The notes under the pieces: generated by a model
What the model was told of the DNA's origin: nothing
Seen by the model: only the letters and a program-made list of their open reading frames with translations
Databases searched by the model: none
Made by a program: the position numbers and the translations under genes
Source: Nocardia pseudovaccinii NBRC 100343
Lineage (GTDB): Bacteria; Actinomycetota; Actinomycetes; Mycobacteriales; Mycobacteriaceae
NCBI RefSeq assembly: GCF_001613225.1
Contig: NZ_BDBY01000155.1
Coordinates: 1-55,552, forward strand
Direction of reading: 5' to 3'
DNA: 55,552 nt
Shown: positions 51,441-55,552 of the stretch, one piece after another
Position numbering within the stretch: position 1 is the first letter of the stretch
Layout of the letters: the number at the start of each line of letters is the position of its first letter

Positions 51441-54400
51441 ATGAGAGGTGGGCAGGACGTGATGCTGCGGCCGCAGGTCGATACCGCGGCGGGCACAGAC
51501 CCGACCGACGGGCTCCGCACGCCCGAACCCTTGCTACGCGCCGCACTCGCGCCGCAGGCCAGGACCCTTGTCGACATCCTCAACAGCACCGCGCAAGCCC
51601 ATCCTGAGGCGCCCGCGATCGATGACGGTCGCGTGGTGCTCAGCTACACCGAATTGCTGGCCGAAATCGACGCCGGAGTCGTGCGCTTGACCGCCGCGGG
51701 CGTGCGCCCCGGCGACCGCGTCGGCGTGCGCATGCCGTCGGGCACGCATGAGCTTTACGTCACTATTCTGGCGATTCTTTTTGCCGGTGCGGCGTACGTC
51801 CCGGTGGACGCCGACGATCCGGACGAGCGCGCCCGGCTCGTCTTCGGTGAGGCACGCGTCACCGCGATCGTGACCGCGGCAGGCATCGAGCCGACGGCCG
51901 TCGAACGGCCCGAGGCCGCTGACGCCTCGACCGTTCGCCCCACCCCCAGCGACGACGCGTGGATCATCTTCACCTCCGGATCCACCGGAACCCCGAAGGG
52001 CGTCGCGGTGACCCACCGCAATGCCGCCGCCTTCGTCGACGCGGAGGCGCGCCTGTTCCTGCCGGATGCCCCGATCGGTCCGGACGACCGGGTTCTCGCC
52101 GGACTCTCGGTCGCCTTCGACGCCTCCTGCGAGGAAATGTGGCTGGCCTGGCGCAACGGCGCATGCCTGGTGCCCGCGCCGCGCGCCCTGGTCCGCACCG
52201 GCGCGGATCTCGGTCCCTGGCTGGTCCGCCGCGAAATCAGCATCGTCTCGACGGTTCCCACCCTCGCCGCGACCTGGCCCGCCGAGGCGCTCGACCCGGT
52301 CCGGCTGCTGATCTTCGGCGGTGAGGCGGTGCCGCCCGAACTCGCCGAACGCCTTGCCGGAAAACCCGCGGCGCGAGCGACGGGCCCGGAGGAACCCGGT
52401 GAGGGCCGTCAGAGCGGCGCCCGGCAAGGAATACGCGCGCACGCAGGGCCCCGAGAACACCGCAAATCGGACACAGATTCGGAACGCGAGGTCTGGAATA
52501 CCTACGGCCCCACCGAAGCAACGGTGGTCGCCTGTGCGGCGCTGCTCGACGGCGGCTTCCCGGTCCGCATCGGACTACCGCTGGACGGCTGGGATCTCGC
52601 CGTCGTCGATGCCGCCGGAAATCCGGTGGACGAGGGCGAATCCGGTGAACTCGTGATCGGCGGCGTCGGCCTGGCCCGCTACCTCGATCCGGTCAAGGAC
52701 GCCGAAAAGTACGCTCCGCTACCGTCACTCGGCTGGGAGCGCGCCTACCGCAGCGGCGATCTGGTTCGCAAGGACAGCGCGGGTCTGGTCTTCCTCGGCC
52801 GCGCCGACGATCAGATCAAACTCGGCGGCCGCCGCATCGAACTCGGCGAACTCGACAACGCCCTGCAGCACCTACCCGGTGTCACCGGTGCCGCGGCCGC
52901 GATCCGAACCACCAAGGCGGGCAATAAGATCCTGGTCGGCTACCTGACCGGCACCGCACCCGATTTCGACCTCAAGGCCGCCAGAGCCCAGCTCGCCGAA
53001 CAACTTCCGGCCCCGCTGGTCCCCCGGCTCGCCATCGTCCCCGACCTGCCCACCCGCACCTCGGGCAAGGTCGATCGCGACGCTCTGCCGTGGCCGCTGC
53101 CGAACACCGCCGAACCCGACACCGCGACCGGCGATCTCACCGAAACCGAGCAATGGATTGCCGGACTATGGGATTCGATTCTCGGCGCCGAGGTCACCGG
53201 TCCGGATACCGACTTCTTCGACCTCGGCGGTGGCTCGCTATCGGCGGCGCAACTGGTCACCGCACTGCGCGAACGTTATCCGCGGATCACCGTCGCCGAT
53301 CTCTACGACCATCCTCGCCTCGGCGCACTGGCCGAACTGCTCGACGAAACCGCGCCGAGCGCAGCCGTCGAGGAACGCATCGTGCGCCCGACGCCGCCGC
53401 GCGCCCAGTGGACCCAGGTGCTGGCCACCATCCCGCTGACGACCCTCACCGGACTGCAGTGGCTCACCTGGTTGGCCATTGTCGGCAATATCGCGGGCTG
53501 GTCCGGCTCGCTGCCGTGGTTGCCGCATCTGTCCTGGTGGTGGACGCTGGCCGCGTTCCTGCTGTTCATCTCACCGCCCGGTCGCATGGTGATCTGCGCG
53601 ACCGGCGCCCGGATTCTGTTGCGCGGGGTGCGACCCGGCAGTTATGCGCGCGGCGGATCGGAGCACCTGCGATTGTGGGCCGCGGTGCGGCTCTCGGAGG
53701 CCAGCGGCGCCGAGAGTCTGTCCGGCGCACCGTGGATGGTGCCGTTCGCACGGGCGCTCGGCGCGAAGATCGGCACGGGCGTCGATCTGCACACCCTGCC
53801 GCCGGTCACCGGCATGCTCGAACTCGGCGACGGCTGCAGTGTGGAGCCCGAGGTCGACCTGTCCGGCTATTGGATCGACGGCGATGTGGTGCACATCGGA
53901 CCGATCACCATCGGTACGGGCGCGGTGATCGGCGCGCGCTCGATCCTGTTGCCCGGCAGCAAAATCGGTAAGAATGCCGAGGTCGCGGCCGGATCCTCGG
54001 TATCGGGCAGGGTGAAGGCCGAACAGGAGTGGGCAGGCTCGCCTGCCACGAAAGTCGGTAAGGCCCAGCATCGCTGGCCGTCGCATACCCCGGCGCGGGC
54101 CGCGCACTGGGTCGCGATTTTCGGCGTGACCTCGATGGCATTGGCGGCCATGCCCATTCTCGGTCTGGCCACCGGCGGCGCGTTCATCGCCTGGTTCATC
54201 CGCGACGCCCGCACACTCGCGGGTGCGCTCGGCAAGGGTTTCGCCATCCTGCCTGCCGCAACACTGCTGAGCCTGGCCGTGTACGCGGTGGCCACGGTCA
54301 TCGCGGTCCGGCTGCTCAGCATCGGACTCACCGAGGGCCATCATCCTGTGCGCAGCCGGGTCGGCTGGCAGGCCTGGGCCACCGAGCGGCTGCTGGATTC

Positions 54401-55523
54401 GGCGCGCACCTTCCTGTTCCCGCTCTACGCAAGCCTGCTGACTCCGCTGTGGCTGCGCCTGCTCGGCGCGAAGGTAGGTAAGAGCGTCGAGGCGTCCACG
54501 GTGCTGTTGCTGCCGAAATTCACCACCGTCGCCGACGGCGCGTTCCTCGCCGACGACACCATGATCGCCAGCTACGAACTCGGTGGCGGCTGGCTGCACA
54601 TCGGCGACGCGAAGGTCGGCAAGCGCGCCTTCCTCGGCAACTCCGGTATGACCGCACCCGGTCGACGGGTGCCGAAAAACGGGCTGGTCGCCGTGCTTTC
54701 GGCCGCACCGTCCAAGGCCAAGGCGGGTTCGTCCTGGCTCGGCAGCCCACCGGTGCGCCTGCGGCGCGCCTCCGAAAGCGGCGATACCGAACGCACCTTC
54801 GATCCGCCGCTGCGGCTGAAGGTGTTCCGCGGCATAGTCGAGACCTGCCGCCTCGTCCCGGTGCTCGTGAGCTTCGCCATCGGCCTCGGCGTGCTGTTCA
54901 CCCTGGCCTGGATCGCGGAATCGGCCGGATACCTGATCGCCGGACTGCTCTGCGGTTTTGTCCTGATGGCCGCCGGTGCCATCGCGGGGGCCAGTGCGGT
55001 CACCGCGAAGTGGTTACTGGTCGGGCGAATCCGCGCCGAGGAGCATCCGCTGTGGAGTTCGTTCGTGTGGCGCAACGAGGTCGCCGACACCTTCGTCGAA
55101 ACCGTCGCCGCGCCGTGGTTCGCGCGCGCCGCGACCGGTACCCCCGTACTGAATCTGTGGCTTCGTGGACTCGGCGCGAAGATCGGACGCGGGGTATGGT
55201 GCGAGTCCTATTGGCTACCGGAGGCGGACCTGGTGACACTCGGCGACGGCGCGACCGTGGAACGCGGCTGTGTGGTGCAGACCCACCTCTTCCACGATCG
55301 AATCATGGCCATGGACACCGTGACCCTCGACGCGGGCGCCACCCTCGGACCGCACTGCGTCGCCCTGCCCGCCGCCGGTATCGGAGCGGGCGCGACCGTC
55401 GGTCCGGCTTCGCTGGTCATGCGCGGTGACACCGTGCCGCCGTCCACCCGCTGGTGGGGCAATCCGATCGCGCCGTGGTCGAGTGCGGCGCCGAGCCTCA
55501 GCGAGGCGGGAGCGACCTCCTGA
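51441..55523 (+). CDS. Pls/PosA-type single-module peptide synthetase with membrane and hexapeptide domains
   Basis: A 1360-residue protein. Residues 30-560 are an adenylation domain (IIFTSGSTGTPKG, NTYGPTEATV, YRSGDLVR, GRADDQIKLGGRRIELGE, RTSGKVDRDALP). Residues 565-635 are a carrier domain with DLGGGSLSAAQL (phosphopantetheine Ser599). The rest alternates membrane spans with left-handed beta-helix hexapeptide segments (GTGAVIGARSILLPGSKIGK and others), as in poly-lysine-synthetase-like Pls/PosA proteins, which activate an amino acid and link it at the membrane. A repeat-derived peptide of 36-37 residues (from codon 310) is inserted just before the A5 motif. ATG 51441 or ATG 51462 is the start. 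The stop overlaps the next gene (TGATG). The product is unknown. Confidence 0.87.
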   Translation: MRGGQDVMLRPQVDTAAGTDPTDGLRTPEPLLRAALAPQARTLVDILNSTAQAHPEAPAIDDGRVVLSYTELLAEIDAGVVRLTAAGVRPGDRVGVRMPSGTHELYVTILAILFAGAAYVPVDADDPDERARLVFGEARVTAIVTAAGIEPTAVERPEAADASTVRPTPSDDAWIIFTSGSTGTPKGVAVTHRNAAAFVDAEARLFLPDAPIGPDDRVLAGLSVAFDASCEEMWLAWRNGACLVPAPRALVRTGADLGPWLVRREISIVSTVPTLAATWPAEALDPVRLLIFGGEAVPPELAERLAGKPAARATGPEEPGEGRQSGARQGIRAHAGPREHRKSDTDSEREVWNTYGPTEATVVACAALLDGGFPVRIGLPLDGWDLAVVDAAGNPVDEGESGELVIGGVGLARYLDPVKDAEKYAPLPSLGWERAYRSGDLVRKDSAGLVFLGRADDQIKLGGRRIELGELDNALQHLPGVTGAAAAIRTTKAGNKILVGYLTGTAPDFDLKAARAQLAEQLPAPLVPRLAIVPDLPTRTSGKVDRDALPWPLPNTAEPDTATGDLTETEQWIAGLWDSILGAEVTGPDTDFFDLGGGSLSAAQLVTALRERYPRITVADLYDHPRLGALAELLDETAPSAAVEERIVRPTPPRAQWTQVLATIPLTTLTGLQWLTWLAIVGNIAGWSGSLPWLPHLSWWWTLAAFLLFISPPGRMVICATGARILLRGVRPGSYARGGSEHLRLWAAVRLSEASGAESLSGAPWMVPFARALGAKIGTGVDLHTLPPVTGMLELGDGCSVEPEVDLSGYWIDGDVVHIGPITIGTGAVIGARSILLPGSKIGKNAEVAAGSSVSGRVKAEQEWAGSPATKVGKAQHRWPSHTPARAAHWVAIFGVTSMALAAMPILGLATGGAFIAWFIRDARTLAGALGKGFAILPAATLLSLAVYAVATVIAVRLLSIGLTEGHHPVRSRVGWQAWATERLLDSARTFLFPLYASLLTPLWLRLLGAKVGKSVEASTVLLLPKFTTVADGAFLADDTMIASYELGGGWLHIGDAKVGKRAFLGNSGMTAPGRRVPKNGLVAVLSAAPSKAKAGSSWLGSPPVRLRRASESGDTERTFDPPLRLKVFRGIVETCRLVPVLVSFAIGLGVLFTLAWIAESAGYLIAGLLCGFVLMAAGAIAGASAVTAKWLLVGRIRAEEHPLWSSFVWRNEVADTFVETVAAPWFARAATGTPVLNLWLRGLGAKIGRGVWCESYWLPEADLVTLGDGATVERGCVVQTHLFHDRIMAMDTVTLDAGATLGPHCVALPAAGIGAGATVGPASLVMRGDTVPPSTRWWGNPIAPWSSAAPSLSEAGATS
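52368..52476 (+). repeat. In-frame interspersed coding repeat, type B, copy 2
   Basis: A 109-base, gap-free match to 3633-3741. It starts at codon 310 of the synthetase gene, in the common frame (ARATGPEE ... HRKSDT). Adenylation domains normally pass from GGEAVPPELAERL straight to the V-W-N-T-Y-G-P-T-E motif within a few residues, so the insertion is evident. Confidence 0.88.
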
Positions 55524-55552
55524 TGGCGGGTAAGTACTACGAAGAGCCCGTC
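55523..55552 (+). CDS. Start of the next gene, truncated by the window edge
   Basis: ATG 55523 overlaps the synthetase stop by one base (TGATG) and opens a frame MAGKYYEEPV that runs off the right edge. Tight coupling suggests an operon with the synthetase. Too little is visible to name a family. Confidence 0.55.
   Translation, partial: MAGKYYEEPV

Overview
The window looks like chromosome from a high-GC actinomycete of the Nocardia/Rhodococcus/Mycobacterium group, most likely Nocardia. Three things point there. The block hpt - tilS - DUF2342 metalloprotease - dacB - ppa (13.4-20.1 kb) matches the order known from mycobacteria and their relatives. There are several type VII (ESX) secretion substrates and an EspG-type chaperone. 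There are also typical actinomycete families (DUF5753/DUF397 pair, DUF3558 lipoprotein, Pls/PosA-type synthetase, SAM-IV riboswitch). No tRNA, rRNA, CRISPR array, intact transposase or integrase was seen.

Layout. 0-5.9 kb: DUF2277 protein, PucR regulator, aldehyde dehydrogenase and short-chain dehydrogenase pair, LysR regulator. 6-13.4 kb: amidase; a membrane Ser/Thr kinase, a second kinase-like protein with altered catalytic motifs and a cyclase-family hydrolase, the three coupled by overlapping start/stop codons. 13.4-20.1 kb: conserved housekeeping block, interrupted by a decayed P450 and a regulator fragment. 20.1-36.45 kb: accessory region lying between the intact ppa gene and a degenerate second copy of the ppa 3' end plus its terminator. 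It holds a YbaB-like / WXG100 / giant polymorphic-toxin operon enclosed by about 0.6-0.8 kb inverted repeats, a TnpB relic, a DUF4254 gene, an HTH/DUF397 pair and a DUF3558 - PE-like - PPE-like - EspG operon. 36.4-51.4 kb: small secreted protein, frameshifted gene, DUF4132 protein, MarR/MFS pair, enoyl-CoA hydratase, YbaK protein, flavin reductase, a second (toxin-less) YbaB/WXG/long-substrate cassette, a riboswitch-controlled cysteine-desulfurase-like gene, LysE exporter and a divergent MFS/MarR pair. 51.4-55.5 kb: Pls/PosA-type synthetase.

Two observations stand out. First, five genes (aldehyde dehydrogenase, short-chain dehydrogenase, amidase, kinase, Pls/PosA synthetase) carry a short repeated sequence of about 77-109 bp. 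Every copy lies in the same orientation and the same reading frame relative to its host gene, adding a hydrophilic peptide of about 26-37 residues. The neighbouring kinase paralogue lacks it, which gives an internal before/after comparison. This resembles, by analogy, the Rickettsia palindromic elements that insert within genes. Second, the 2075-residue toxin has an ESX-type N-terminal part, a long Ser/Thr/Pro/His-rich linker, one unassigned toxin-like domain and two ADP-ribosyltransferase-like domains (R-STS-ExE and R-STS-QxE). Two homologous immunity-like genes of 76-77 codons lie nested out of frame inside its coding sequence, while the long frame stays open through both.

All family names come from motif and sequence recognition by eye. 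No database search was run, and percent identities and boundaries are estimates.
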